A stretch of 12,400 nucleotides of DNA from Spirochaeta sp. (lineage in GTDB: Bacteria; Spirochaetota; Spirochaetia; DSM-27196; Alkalispirochaetaceae), in assembly GCA_027859055.1 (NCBI GenBank), contig JAQIBO010000472.1, positions 1 through 12,400 on the forward strand, in the 5' to 3' direction. Below, one piece after another: positions 1 through 6,563 of the stretch (the stretch's first letter is position 1; every line of letters begins with the position of its first letter). The translations under genes and the position numbers were made by a program. The notes beneath the pieces were generated by a model that saw only the letters and a list, made by a program, of their open reading frames with translations, did no database searches and had not been told where the DNA came from.

Positions 1-81
1 GTCTCCGACGACTCGGGGACCGATCTGACGTTTTATCCGGTGTCGGTCACTCCCCGCGGGGCAGATCTGCAGCGGGGCTGA
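1..81 (+). CDS. Possible 3' end of a rightward gene (partial)
   Basis: Frame 1 is open from the window edge for 26 codons and stops at TGA 79-81. The peptide is hydrophilic (…DLTFYPVSVTPRGADLQRG) and looks like a plausible protein end, but it is too short to assign to a family. It would converge on lipB and overlap its last 35 bases. Another rightward frame in this stretch (from base 3) is also open, as expected opposite a GC-rich gene, so openness alone is weak evidence. The sequence to the left is needed to decide. Confidence 0.25.
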   Translation, partial: VSDDSGTDLTFYPVSVTPRGADLQRG

Positions 82-751
82 TCGGCGGTTCGTCGTACCC
101 GAAGAGCTCGCAGAACGCGGTCGCCACGCCGTGCTTCACTGCGGACATATCCGTACGTTCACCGGTGAGCGCCTGTACCGAGGTCTGCCCGCGGTCGGTA
201 ATCCCGCACGGGATGATCCAGTCATAGTGGGAGAGGTTGGTATTCACGTTAAAGGCAAAACCGTGAAAGGTGACGCGCTGCTGGACCGCGACACCGACGG
301 CGGTGATTTTTTCATTTCCAACCCAGACGCCGCGGTGGTCGATATCCCGGGTTGCTTCCACACCGTGATGCGTCTCAAGGTATGAGACGAACACCTCCTC
401 AAGGAGGTGGATGTATTTCTTCAGGCTTCGCAGATAGCGGCGGAGATCGATAATCGGATACCCGACGAGTTGTCCCGGACCGTGGTAGGTGGTTTCGCCG
501 CCGCGCTCGATCGTGACAACCTCTACACCTTTACGCGCCAGAACGGCGGGGTCGGCGACGATATCAGTGGATACTGCACTGCGACCTTCGGTGATCACCG
601 GGTTATGTTCAAGAAGGAGCAGCGTGTCGGCGATGCGGTCCTGCTGGCGGAGCGACACGAGGCGGTGCTGCAACTCCAGGGCGTCCCGGTACCCCACCGT
701 TCCCAGGTCGTATATCGCAAGCGGTTGGCCGTTACCGAGCTTCCCACGCAT
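47..751 (-). CDS. lipB: Lipoyl(octanoyl) transferase LipB
   Basis: Transfers octanoyl from octanoyl-ACP to the lipoyl-domain lysine of 2-oxoacid dehydrogenases or glycine-cleavage H protein in the cytoplasm, the first step of protein lipoylation before LipA. The 234-residue protein has the family's RGGETTYHGPGQ motif at 83-94, the catalytic lysine in NEKITAVG (Lys148), the FHGFAFNVN block at 162-170 and the catalytic cysteine in IIPCGI (Cys182). Length is normal. I start it at the ATG at 751, two bases after the cheB stop and behind GAAGGG; a longer upstream frame to 838 would overlap cheB by 85 bases and adds nothing conserved. It is the last gene of a cheR-cheB-lipB operon, an unusual setting. 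No lipA is visible in the window. Confidence 0.95.
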   Translation of the reverse strand: MRGKLGNGQPLAIYDLGTVGYRDALELQHRLVSLRQQDRIADTLLLLEHNPVITEGRSAVSTDIVADPAVLARKGVEVVTIERGGETTYHGPGQLVGYPIIDLRRYLRSLKKYIHLLEEVFVSYLETHHGVEATRDIDHRGVWVGNEKITAVGVAVQQRVTFHGFAFNVNTNLSHYDWIIPCGITDRGQTSVQALTGERTDMSAVKHGVATAFCELFGYDEPPISPAADLPRGE

Positions 752-753
752 CG

Positions 754-1971
754 TTATCCCTTCAGAAGCGGTGCGGCCACTTCGGAGAGCACTCCGGCCA
801 TACCGTCGAGAGCCGCCTGTCGGTGAAGGTAGCCACATTCGAAAGCTACCCGCGGCATGCCGTACACAACACTGGATTCCTCATCCTGACCGATCGTAAC
901 GCCGCCGGCCTCGTAGATATCACCGATCTCATAGGCACCGTCCCGGCCCATACCGGTCATAATGACCGCGAGCACGCTGTTGCCGTACGCGGTCGCCGCG
1001 GATTTGAACAGTACGCCGGCGGACGGTCGATGGCCGTTACACGCCGGTTCCTGATTGAGATGGACGATGCCTGCCAGCTTGCGGCGCTCGACGGTGATAT
1101 GGTAGTCACCGGGCGCGATGAGAACGCGTCCCGCCTTGAGCAGATCGCCTTCGGCCGCCTCTTTGATGTCGAGTGCCGAGATCCGGTCCAGACTGTTGGC
1201 GAATTCACTGGTGAACCCTGCGGGCATGTGTTGGACCACCACAATAGGGGCGCCGATATCTGCCGGCAGCGTGGCAAACAGTTTCCGCAGCGCGTTGGGG
1301 CCTCCCGTGGAAATACCGATAACGATCAGTTCCAGGGCGCCGGGAGACGCGTTCGGTGTGCGCGGAGCGGCTGCTGTCGGTGTCCGGGGTGCCGCCGTCT
1401 TGGGAGCGGTCTCCGGCTCGGGCGGTCTTCGGGCGGCGCGATCGGCGGCGCGTTCAAGCGTTTCAGTTGAGACCGGCTCGGCGCTCGGGGGCGTGTCCTG
1501 GGCGTGTCGGGGGGTACGGATAGCGTGGTCCGGCGGCGGCTCGGGAATCTGTTTGCCCCGGGTGCGGCGGTAGTTCCCACCGTATCCGCGCAACATCTCG
1601 ATCAACTGGTCACCCACCACGTGAATATCGTGGGAAACGGAACCGGACGGCTTGGTGATGAAGTCACTTGCGCCAAGCGCGAGGGCATCCATCGTGATCT
1701 TCGCGCCTTTGTGCGCAACCGAAGAGAGGATCACCACCGGGATGTCGATTTCCCGTTTCGACCGTTCTTCCAGAAACTGGATGCCGTTCATCTCCGGCAT
1801 TTCAAGATCCAGGACGATTACATCCGGCTTCAGGCGAGGGATCTTTTCCAGGGCAAACGCCCCGTTCATTGCTGTGCCAAGGACGGTCAGATCCTGCGCG
1901 CTGTTGACGATCCGACTGACGAGGTTACGCATGAGCGCGGAGTCATCAACAACCAGAACACCGATTTCCAT
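754..1971 (-). CDS. cheB: Chemotaxis response regulator protein-glutamate methylesterase CheB
   Basis: Removes methyl groups from (and deamidates) chemoreceptor glutamates to reset chemotaxis sensitivity; activated by CheA phosphorylation. The 405-residue protein has a receiver domain at about 1-125 (acidic pair Asp9-Asp10, phosphoacceptor Asp55 in VLDLEMP, Ser83/84, Lys107 in TKP). A long Pro/Ala/Arg-rich linker follows at about 131-210. The methylesterase domain at about 212-402 has the triad Ser221 (GISTGG), His248 (QHMPAGFT) and Asp344 (MTGMGRDGA). It is longer than the roughly 350 residues of enterobacterial CheB because of the linker, which contains a duplicated AAPRTP segment. The start has AGAGGT nine bases upstream, overlapping the end of cheR. 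It lies 5 bases after cheR and 2 before lipB, so is almost certainly co-transcribed and coupled. Confidence 0.97.
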   Translation of the reverse strand: MEIGVLVVDDSALMRNLVSRIVNSAQDLTVLGTAMNGAFALEKIPRLKPDVIVLDLEMPEMNGIQFLEERSKREIDIPVVILSSVAHKGAKITMDALALGASDFITKPSGSVSHDIHVVGDQLIEMLRGYGGNYRRTRGKQIPEPPPDHAIRTPRHAQDTPPSAEPVSTETLERAADRAARRPPEPETAPKTAAPRTPTAAAPRTPNASPGALELIVIGISTGGPNALRKLFATLPADIGAPIVVVQHMPAGFTSEFANSLDRISALDIKEAAEGDLLKAGRVLIAPGDYHITVERRKLAGIVHLNQEPACNGHRPSAGVLFKSAATAYGNSVLAVIMTGMGRDGAYEIGDIYEAGGVTIGQDEESSVVYGMPRVAFECGYLHRQAALDGMAGVLSEVAAPLLKG

Positions 1972-1976
1972 AGTGG

Positions 1977-2792
1977 CTATACCTCTTTCCCGTAGAGAGT
2001 CGCGTAATCTGTTTTAATGAATTTGAACTGCGTATTCATACCGAATAACGATTCACTGTGCCCGATAAACAGAAACGAGTGCGGTGCCATCGCCTCCCAG
2101 AACCGGTCTACTACCACTTTCTGCGCCACCTCGTCAAAGTAGATCAGGACGTTGCGGCAAAAAATGACATCCAGGTTACGTTGCCGGCTGTCGTGTTTCA
2201 GGTTGTGATAGTCGAAGGTGACCAGCTTTTTGACGCTGTCTTTGATCTGGTAGCCGCCTTCCTGACGGTCGAAATACCTGGTCAGAAATTTTTCAGGCAC
2301 CCCGGTGACCCGGTTGTCTCCGTAGAAACCCTGCTGCCCGGTCAGGACCGATTTCAGACTCAAATCCGACGCGACCACCTGGATTTCGAACTCCCGAGGG
2401 AGTAATTCGAGAAGTTCCATCGCGATCGTATACGGCTCTTCGCCGGTGGAGCATCCGGCGCTCCATATCTTGATACGTCGATCGCCTCTCGCTCGCTTGT
2501 GGGCGATCAGATCGGGAAGGACGAATTTTTCAAACGTCTCCCAATGCGCGGCGTTCCGGAAAAAGCGGGTCAGGTTGGTTGTAACGGCGTCGAGGAGTAC
2601 TTTGAGCTCTTCCGTGTCACTGCGGACAAACGTATAGTACTCGCCGATCGTGCCGATTTTTGCGACGCGCAGTCGCTCCTTGAGCCGACTCTCAAGAATT
2701 GTCCGATTGGACTCGGAAAAGTGAATGCCGCTTTCGTCGTAAATGAGGGTACGAAACCGCTCGAAATCGGCATCGCTAAGAAACTCGGACAT
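1977..2792 (-). CDS. cheR: Chemotaxis protein-glutamate O-methyltransferase CheR
   Basis: Methylates chemoreceptor glutamates with S-adenosylmethionine, opposing CheB. The 271-residue protein has the helical CheR N-terminal domain (about 1-70), the TTNLTRFFRN motif at 71-80, SAM-binding motif I SAGCSTGEEPYT at 111-122, the acidic ASD at 141-143 and the CRNVLIYF motif at 212-219. Length is normal. I choose the ATG at 2792. An in-frame TTG at 2819 would add nine residues, but it lies between the -35 and -10 elements of the predicted promoter and has no ribosome binding site. The ATG also lacks a Shine-Dalgarno sequence and sits where transcription should start, so the mRNA may be leaderless. 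First gene of cheR-cheB-lipB. Confidence 0.96.
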   Translation of the reverse strand: MSEFLSDADFERFRTLIYDESGIHFSESNRTILESRLKERLRVAKIGTIGEYYTFVRSDTEELKVLLDAVTTNLTRFFRNAAHWETFEKFVLPDLIAHKRARGDRRIKIWSAGCSTGEEPYTIAMELLELLPREFEIQVVASDLSLKSVLTGQQGFYGDNRVTGVPEKFLTRYFDRQEGGYQIKDSVKKLVTFDYHNLKHDSRQRNLDVIFCRNVLIYFDEVAQKVVVDRFWEAMAPHSFLFIGHSESLFGMNTQFKFIKTDYATLYGKEV

Positions 2793-2799
2793 ATGCAAA

Positions 2800-2829
2800 A
2801 GACTACGTTTTCCACGCAACTGCTGTCAA
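2800..2829 (-). promoter_or_regulatory. Predicted sigma70-type promoter of cheR-cheB-lipB
   Basis: Reading leftwards, a perfect TTGACA (2829-2824) is followed after 18 bases by TAGTCT (2805-2800), which keeps only the three most conserved -10 bases (T, A and final T). Seven bases separate this -10 from the A of the cheR ATG, so the expected transcription start is the A itself. The -35 is convincing and the -10 is weak. The -35 lies in a 9-base inverted repeat shared with the pyrG promoter. Confidence 0.5.
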
Positions 2830-2893
2830 CGCAGCGCTTTTTACACCCCGAACCTTCCGGTCGTTGTGATTGATCTCGCCGATTCGTTGACAG
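2823..2893. repeat. 9-base inverted repeat containing both divergent -35 boxes
   Basis: CTGTCAACG at 2823-2831 and its exact reverse complement CGTTGACAG at 2885-2893 face each other across 53 bases. Each arm contains the TTGACA of one of the two divergent promoters (cheR leftward, pyrG rightward). Six of the nine bases are explained by the shared -35 consensus; the extra three may be chance or part of a shared recognition site. Confidence 0.55.
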
Positions 2894-2915
2894 GTTCCGG
2901 ATGGGCGCGGATAAT
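2887..2915 (+). promoter_or_regulatory. Predicted sigma70-type promoter of pyrG
   Basis: TTGACA (2887-2892, 6/6) and GATAAT (2910-2915, 5/6) are separated by the optimal 17 bases. Only 11 bases follow before the pyrG ATG at 2927, so transcription should begin about 2 to 6 bases ahead of the start codon. There is no room for, and no sign of, a Shine-Dalgarno sequence; the spacer reads AACCTCCCGGT. Positions 6-10 after the -10 are CCCGG. Confidence 0.75.
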
Positions 2916-2926
2916 AACCTCCCGGT

Positions 2927-4576
2927 ATGAACAAGTACATTTTCGTTACCGGGGGCGTTTGCTCAAGCCTCGGAAAAGGGATCGCCGCCGCGTCTCTGGG
3001 TAGTCTCCTGGAAAGTCGCGGTTTCGCGGTCAGAATGATCAAGGTTGATCCCTACATCAACGTCGACGCCGGTACGATGAGTCCGTACCAACACGGTGAA
3101 GTCTACGTTACCGATGACGGTGCTGAAACCGACCTGGACCTGGGTAATTACGCCCGTTTCACCTGTTCACCCTTAAGTCGCGACAACTCGATCACTACCG
3201 GCCAGATCTACCAGGAGGTGATTCGGCAGGAGCGGGAAGGGCGCTATCTCGGACGGACAGTTCAGGTGATTCCTCACATTACCGATCGGATCAAACAGCG
3301 GATTCGGAGCGTCGGCGATGACCACGGCGTCGATATGACGATCGTGGAGGTCGGCGGAACGGTTGGTGACATCGAGTCGTTTCCGTTCCTCGAAGCTGTC
3401 CGGCAGATGATCCACGAGCTGGGAAAGACAAACGTTCTGGCAGTGCATCTGACGCTCATCCCGGAGGTTGCCAACGGCGAGCTCAAGACAAAGCCGACAC
3501 AACACTCCGTCAAGGAGTTGCGGGAGATCGGAATCCAGCCGGACGTACTGCTCTGTCGCGCGCCGGTATCGCTTCCCGACGACCTCCGCCGAAAAATCGC
3601 CTTGTTCACCAACGTGGATATGGAAGCGGTTGTCTCCGCCTACGACGTCCAGTCAACCCTGTACGAGATTCCCCTGATGTACCATCGTCAGGGTCTGGAT
3701 ACGATCGTGCTGGAGCGCCTCGGCATGGAGTTTCCCGAGGCGGACCTGACCGGGTGGCAGCACGTTGTGGATGTGGTGACCGGTTCGGATTGCACCGTCA
3801 GAATCGCCGTGGTCGGCAAGTACATCGATCTGAGTGACTCGTATAAATCGGTTGACGAAGCGCTCTTTCACGGTGGCATCGCCAATGACTGCAAAGTGGA
3901 GCTGGTCAAAATCGACTCTGAGCGTATCGAAAAGGGCGACGACGACCTGGAGCGGGTGTTTCGCGGAATCGACGGGATTCTCATACCCGGCGGGTTCGGA
4001 GGGAGAGGCGTAAACGGTATGGTTGCCGCCGCACGCTACGCCCGTGAACACGATATCCCCTACTTCGGCATTTGCCTGGGAATGCAAGTCATGGTCATCG
4101 AATACGCTCGCAGTGTTCTGGGATTTGAAGACGCCGACAGCACCGAATTTGCGCCTGAATGCGATCATCCGGTGGTCGGGCTTCTGGAAGAGCAAATCGA
4201 TGTGAAAAATTACGGGGGTACGATGCGCCTTGGTGCGAGCCACTCCCGACTGCTTCCGGATACCCTGATCCGTTCCGTGTACGGGACGGAGATCGTTACC
4301 GAACGGCACCGGCACCGCTATGAAGTGTCCAACACGTATCGTCAGCGTCTGAATGAGGCGGGACTGATAACCGGCGGCGTTACCGAGGACTACTCCCTGG
4401 TTGAGTCTCTTGAGTGGGACGGGCATCGATGGGGCCTGGGAGTTCAGTTCCATCCGGAATTTCGCTCCAAGCCGGTAGACGCTCATCCTCTGTTCCGGGC
4501 GTTTGTCGGTGCGGCGCGCGATTCCGCCCACGCATCCTCACGAGAGGCCGTGGCTCCTGCGTTGAGTGAGGAGTAA
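2927..4576 (+). CDS. pyrG: CTP synthase (glutamine-hydrolysing) PyrG
   Basis: Makes CTP from UTP, ATP and glutamine in the cytoplasm, the last step of de novo pyrimidine nucleotide synthesis. The 549-residue protein has the amidoligase domain at about 1-265, with the family N-terminus FVTGGVCSSLGKG (5-18), KVDPYINVDAGTMSP (39-53), HGEVYVTDDGAETDLDLGNY (56-75) and EVGGTVGDIES (141-151). The class I glutamine amidotransferase domain at about 290-535 has the oxyanion segment GGFGGRG (355-361), nucleophile Cys383 in GICLGMQ, and His509 and Glu511 in VQFHPEF. Length is normal and all catalytic residues are present. It has no Shine-Dalgarno sequence and starts just behind a strong predicted promoter. 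Its stop overlaps the next start as TAATG, so lptC is translationally coupled to it. Confidence 0.99.
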   Translation: MNKYIFVTGGVCSSLGKGIAAASLGSLLESRGFAVRMIKVDPYINVDAGTMSPYQHGEVYVTDDGAETDLDLGNYARFTCSPLSRDNSITTGQIYQEVIRQEREGRYLGRTVQVIPHITDRIKQRIRSVGDDHGVDMTIVEVGGTVGDIESFPFLEAVRQMIHELGKTNVLAVHLTLIPEVANGELKTKPTQHSVKELREIGIQPDVLLCRAPVSLPDDLRRKIALFTNVDMEAVVSAYDVQSTLYEIPLMYHRQGLDTIVLERLGMEFPEADLTGWQHVVDVVTGSDCTVRIAVVGKYIDLSDSYKSVDEALFHGGIANDCKVELVKIDSERIEKGDDDLERVFRGIDGILIPGGFGGRGVNGMVAAARYAREHDIPYFGICLGMQVMVIEYARSVLGFEDADSTEFAPECDHPVVGLLEEQIDVKNYGGTMRLGASHSRLLPDTLIRSVYGTEIVTERHRHRYEVSNTYRQRLNEAGLITGGVTEDYSLVESLEWDGHRWGLGVQFHPEFRSKPVDAHPLFRAFVGAARDSAHASSREAVAPALSEE

Positions 4577-5124
4577 TGGGGCGCACCGTTTTGTTCCTGT
4601 CGGCGGTAGTGCTCGCGATGACCGCCTGCACGTTTGACTACGGGGACGGAACGGTCGAGGCCGACGACAGTCATGAACTGCCGCAGGTTGAAATTCTGGA
4701 TGTCCGCATGGTTATCGTGCGGGACAACCGCGTGGAACTCAACGCCTCCCGCATCGCCAGTTATCAGGAGGAGGGCATTCAGGAATTCAACGATATTCTG
4801 TTCCGTGAATACGGGCCGGACGGCGACTTGCGTCTTGAGGGTAGCGCCGACAGCGGCATTCTCTATCTGGATACCGAGGACGTGGAGCTCCTGGGGACGG
4901 TGCAGCTGTTCTCGCGCGTCGAGGACGGCCGCATTGAAAGCGATTTTCTGTACTGGGAAAATGCCACCCGCGTACTCCGTGGCGATGAAGTCGGACCCGT
5001 ACATTTACGACGTGACGACGGAACGGAGATAGAGGGTCGGGGACTGTACCTCGACGGTCGCCGCAATACCCTCGAGTTTCGTAGCGGCGTACGTGGGACC
5101 TATCGGTCGGAGAATGACGGATGA
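4576..5124 (+). CDS. lptC: LptC-like periplasmic lipoprotein of the LPS/glycolipid exporter
   Basis: Probably the LptC component, which passes glycolipid from the inner-membrane ABC transporter to the LptA bridge. The 182-residue protein starts with a short hydrophobic segment (4-17) ending in AMTAC, giving a likely lipobox with Cys18; Met at -3 is atypical but spirochaete lipoboxes are relaxed. The mature part is beta-rich, with an LptC-like layout (VEILDVRMVIVRDNRVEL at 38-55) and the family-like ending GRGLYLDGRRNTLEFRSGVRG at 154-174. Canonical LptC is held by an N-terminal transmembrane helix, so lipid anchoring would be a variation. GAGGAG lies just before the ATG, which overlaps the pyrG stop by one base. 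Assignment rests on fold-type pattern plus position before lptA and lptB; the family is poorly conserved in sequence. Confidence 0.8.
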   Translation: MGRTVLFLSAVVLAMTACTFDYGDGTVEADDSHELPQVEILDVRMVIVRDNRVELNASRIASYQEEGIQEFNDILFREYGPDGDLRLEGSADSGILYLDTEDVELLGTVQLFSRVEDGRIESDFLYWENATRVLRGDEVGPVHLRRDDGTEIEGRGLYLDGRRNTLEFRSGVRGTYRSENDG

Positions 5125-5831
5125 ATGCCATAGGACCGATGTGCACCCGGTTGCGGCGAACTCCGCCGTGTTTCGTTATAGCCGTGCTCTTTCTTCTCGT
5201 CTCGGCGTATGCCTACACCGACACGTTTTCGTTTTCCGGCGACAGGACGGAGGTTGTCCTGACCGACGGTCGTGAGCGGACGCTGCTTGAGGGAAATGCG
5301 GTGGTTACGACCGCCGAGATCGAACTCCGCGCCAACGAAATTGAACTTTCCGGAACGGATTTTCGGTATGCGGACCTGCGTGGTGCGGTTGTCGTGTTCG
5401 ATTCCAGTCGGGATATGCGAATTACCGCCGAGACGTTGCGCTTCGATCGAACCACTGAAAACTCTCGCGCGGATGGACGTGTTCTTGTTGAGGATGTGGA
5501 AAACGAGCTGATCCTGAAAGGGGAGCACCTCGAGACCCGGGATGGCGGTGATTTGATCTTCATGCAATCGGCGGTCCGCGTACTGAAAGAGGATCTCACT
5601 GCGCGGGCACAGTTTCTTCGCTACCGCCGTATCGATGACACCCTCGAGCTTTCCGGGTTTCCCGTCGTATTCTGGAACGGCGACGAATACCGGGCGGTAC
5701 GAATTGTGATGAATCTGGAGACCGAAGAGATCGAGATGCAAGGGCAGGTACAGGGGTCGATCATCGTCGAGGACGAAGACGAAGACGAGGACGCGGATAA
5801 CGACACGGACGAGGGTGAGGGCGATGAGTAG
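5121..5831 (+). CDS. lptA: LptA/OstA-like periplasmic protein with an acidic C-terminal tail
   Basis: Probably the periplasmic bridge of the Lpt export system. The 236-residue protein has a signal peptide (basic start 10-13, hydrophobic 18-29, likely cleavage after Ala31 in SAYA). The OstA-like repeating beta-strand region follows at about 38-213 (…LEGNAVVTTAEIELRANEIEL…, …SRADGRVLVED…, …LELSGFPVVFWNGDEYRA…), typical of LptA with 'eliminate-and-add' strands. The end is unusual: residues 217-236 are almost only Asp and Glu, with four GA(A/G)GAC units in the DNA at 5769-5792. Start at 5121 is supported by GGAGA seven bases upstream and an ATGA overlap with lptC; the next Met (5139) has poor spacing. 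It overlaps lptB by eight bases. Confidence 0.85.
   Translation: MNAIGPMCTRLRRTPPCFVIAVLFLLVSAYAYTDTFSFSGDRTEVVLTDGRERTLLEGNAVVTTAEIELRANEIELSGTDFRYADLRGAVVVFDSSRDMRITAETLRFDRTTENSRADGRVLVEDVENELILKGEHLETRDGGDLIFMQSAVRVLKEDLTARAQFLRYRRIDDTLELSGFPVVFWNGDEYRAVRIVMNLETEEIEMQGQVQGSIIVEDEDEDEDADNDTDEGEGDE
5769..5792 (+). repeat. Short tandem GA(A/G)GAC hexanucleotide tract in lptA
   Basis: Four consecutive GA(A/G)GAC units encode alternating Glu-Asp at residues 217-224 of the LptA-like protein, starting the acidic tail. A hexanucleotide unit keeps the reading frame when units are gained or lost, so copy number could vary between strains without breaking the gene. Confidence 0.7.
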
Positions 5832-6552
5832 CACACTCAGGGTTGAAAACCTCAGGAAGCGGTTCGGTCGCAAGGAGGTCGTCCGGGGCGTCGAGTTTAC
5901 GATGCACAGCGGTCAGGTCGTCAGTCTCCTTGGCCCGAACGGGGCGGGGAAAACCACGGTGTTTTACATGATCGTCGGTTTTATTTCGCCGACCCAGGGA
6001 GCGGTCTTCTTTGACGAGCACGAGATCGTCCGCCTGCCGATGTACAAACGCGCCCGACTCGGTATTTCGTACCTCCCGCAGGAGCCGTCGGTGTTCCGGA
6101 AACTCACGGTGGAACAGAACCTGGCGGCCGTCCTTGAGCCCCGGCGTGACCTCAGTAAAGCGGAAAAAACAGCCCGGGTGGAGAGTCTTCTGGATGAGCT
6201 GGGCGTTACCGCAGTCCGACGGCAAAAGGCGTATACCCTCTCCGGCGGTGAGCGTCGGCGGACGGAGATCGCCCGGGCGTTGGCGATGGAGCCGCGATTT
6301 CTGCTGCTTGACGAGCCGTTTGCCGGGATCGACCCGCGCGCGCGCTATGAGATCAAGGCGATCGTGAAACAGCTGGCCGACAAGGGAATCGGCATTCTGA
6401 TTACCGACCACAACGAACGGGACACCCTCGAGATCTCCGACTACTCGTATCTGATTCACCAGGGCGAGATCGTCGTCGCGGGACGACGGCACGAGATAGA
6501 GGCAAACGAAACCGCCCGATCGATCTACCTCGGGGACGACTATCAGCGCTGA
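5824..6552 (+). CDS. lptB: LPS export ABC transporter ATPase LptB
   Basis: Cytoplasmic ATPase that powers glycolipid extraction by LptBFG. The 242-residue protein is the usual LptB length and has Walker A GPNGAGKT (37-44), Q-loop YLPQE (83-87), signature LSGGE (139-143), Walker B LLLDEP with catalytic Glu164 (160-165) and switch His196 in ITDHN. The block YLPQEPSVFRKLTVEQN and the ERRRTEIARALA sequence are typical of the LptB branch rather than other ABC ATPases. I start at ATG 5824, which has GAGGGTG six bases upstream and gives the family N-terminus; GTG at 5815 would add only three residues. It overlaps the lptA stop by eight bases. LptF, LptG and LptD are not in the window. Confidence 0.95.
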   Translation: MSSTLRVENLRKRFGRKEVVRGVEFTMHSGQVVSLLGPNGAGKTTVFYMIVGFISPTQGAVFFDEHEIVRLPMYKRARLGISYLPQEPSVFRKLTVEQNLAAVLEPRRDLSKAEKTARVESLLDELGVTAVRRQKAYTLSGGERRRTEIARALAMEPRFLLLDEPFAGIDPRARYEIKAIVKQLADKGIGILITDHNERDTLEISDYSYLIHQGEIVVAGRRHEIEANETARSIYLGDDYQR

Positions 6553-6563
6553 ATTACGGCAAA

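Noticed and set aside
52..70. Palindromes after the lipB coding end as an intrinsic terminator
   Set aside because: No T-tract follows on either strand and they lie inside coding sequence, so I do not call a terminator.
823..1470. Rightward open frame (215 codons) opposite cheB
   Set aside because: Antisense to the intact CheB esterase domain; no motif and no ribosome binding site.
2821..2841. Small hairpin followed by TTTTT on the plus strand, resembling a terminator
   Set aside because: Stem is only four or five base pairs and no rightward gene ends before it; it lies in the divergent promoter region.
3750..3900. Short TGGCA…TGC matches suggestive of sigma54 promoters
   Set aside because: Spacing between the GG and GC elements is wrong and they lie inside pyrG coding sequence.
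3653..4531. Long leftward open frame (292 codons) opposite pyrG
   Set aside because: It lies wholly antisense to an intact, strongly conserved pyrG, and its translation shows no recognisable motif; GC-rich codon use leaves such frames open.
5815..5823. GTG at 5815 as the lptB start
   Set aside because: Adds only three non-conserved residues and has worse ribosome-site spacing than the ATG at 5824.
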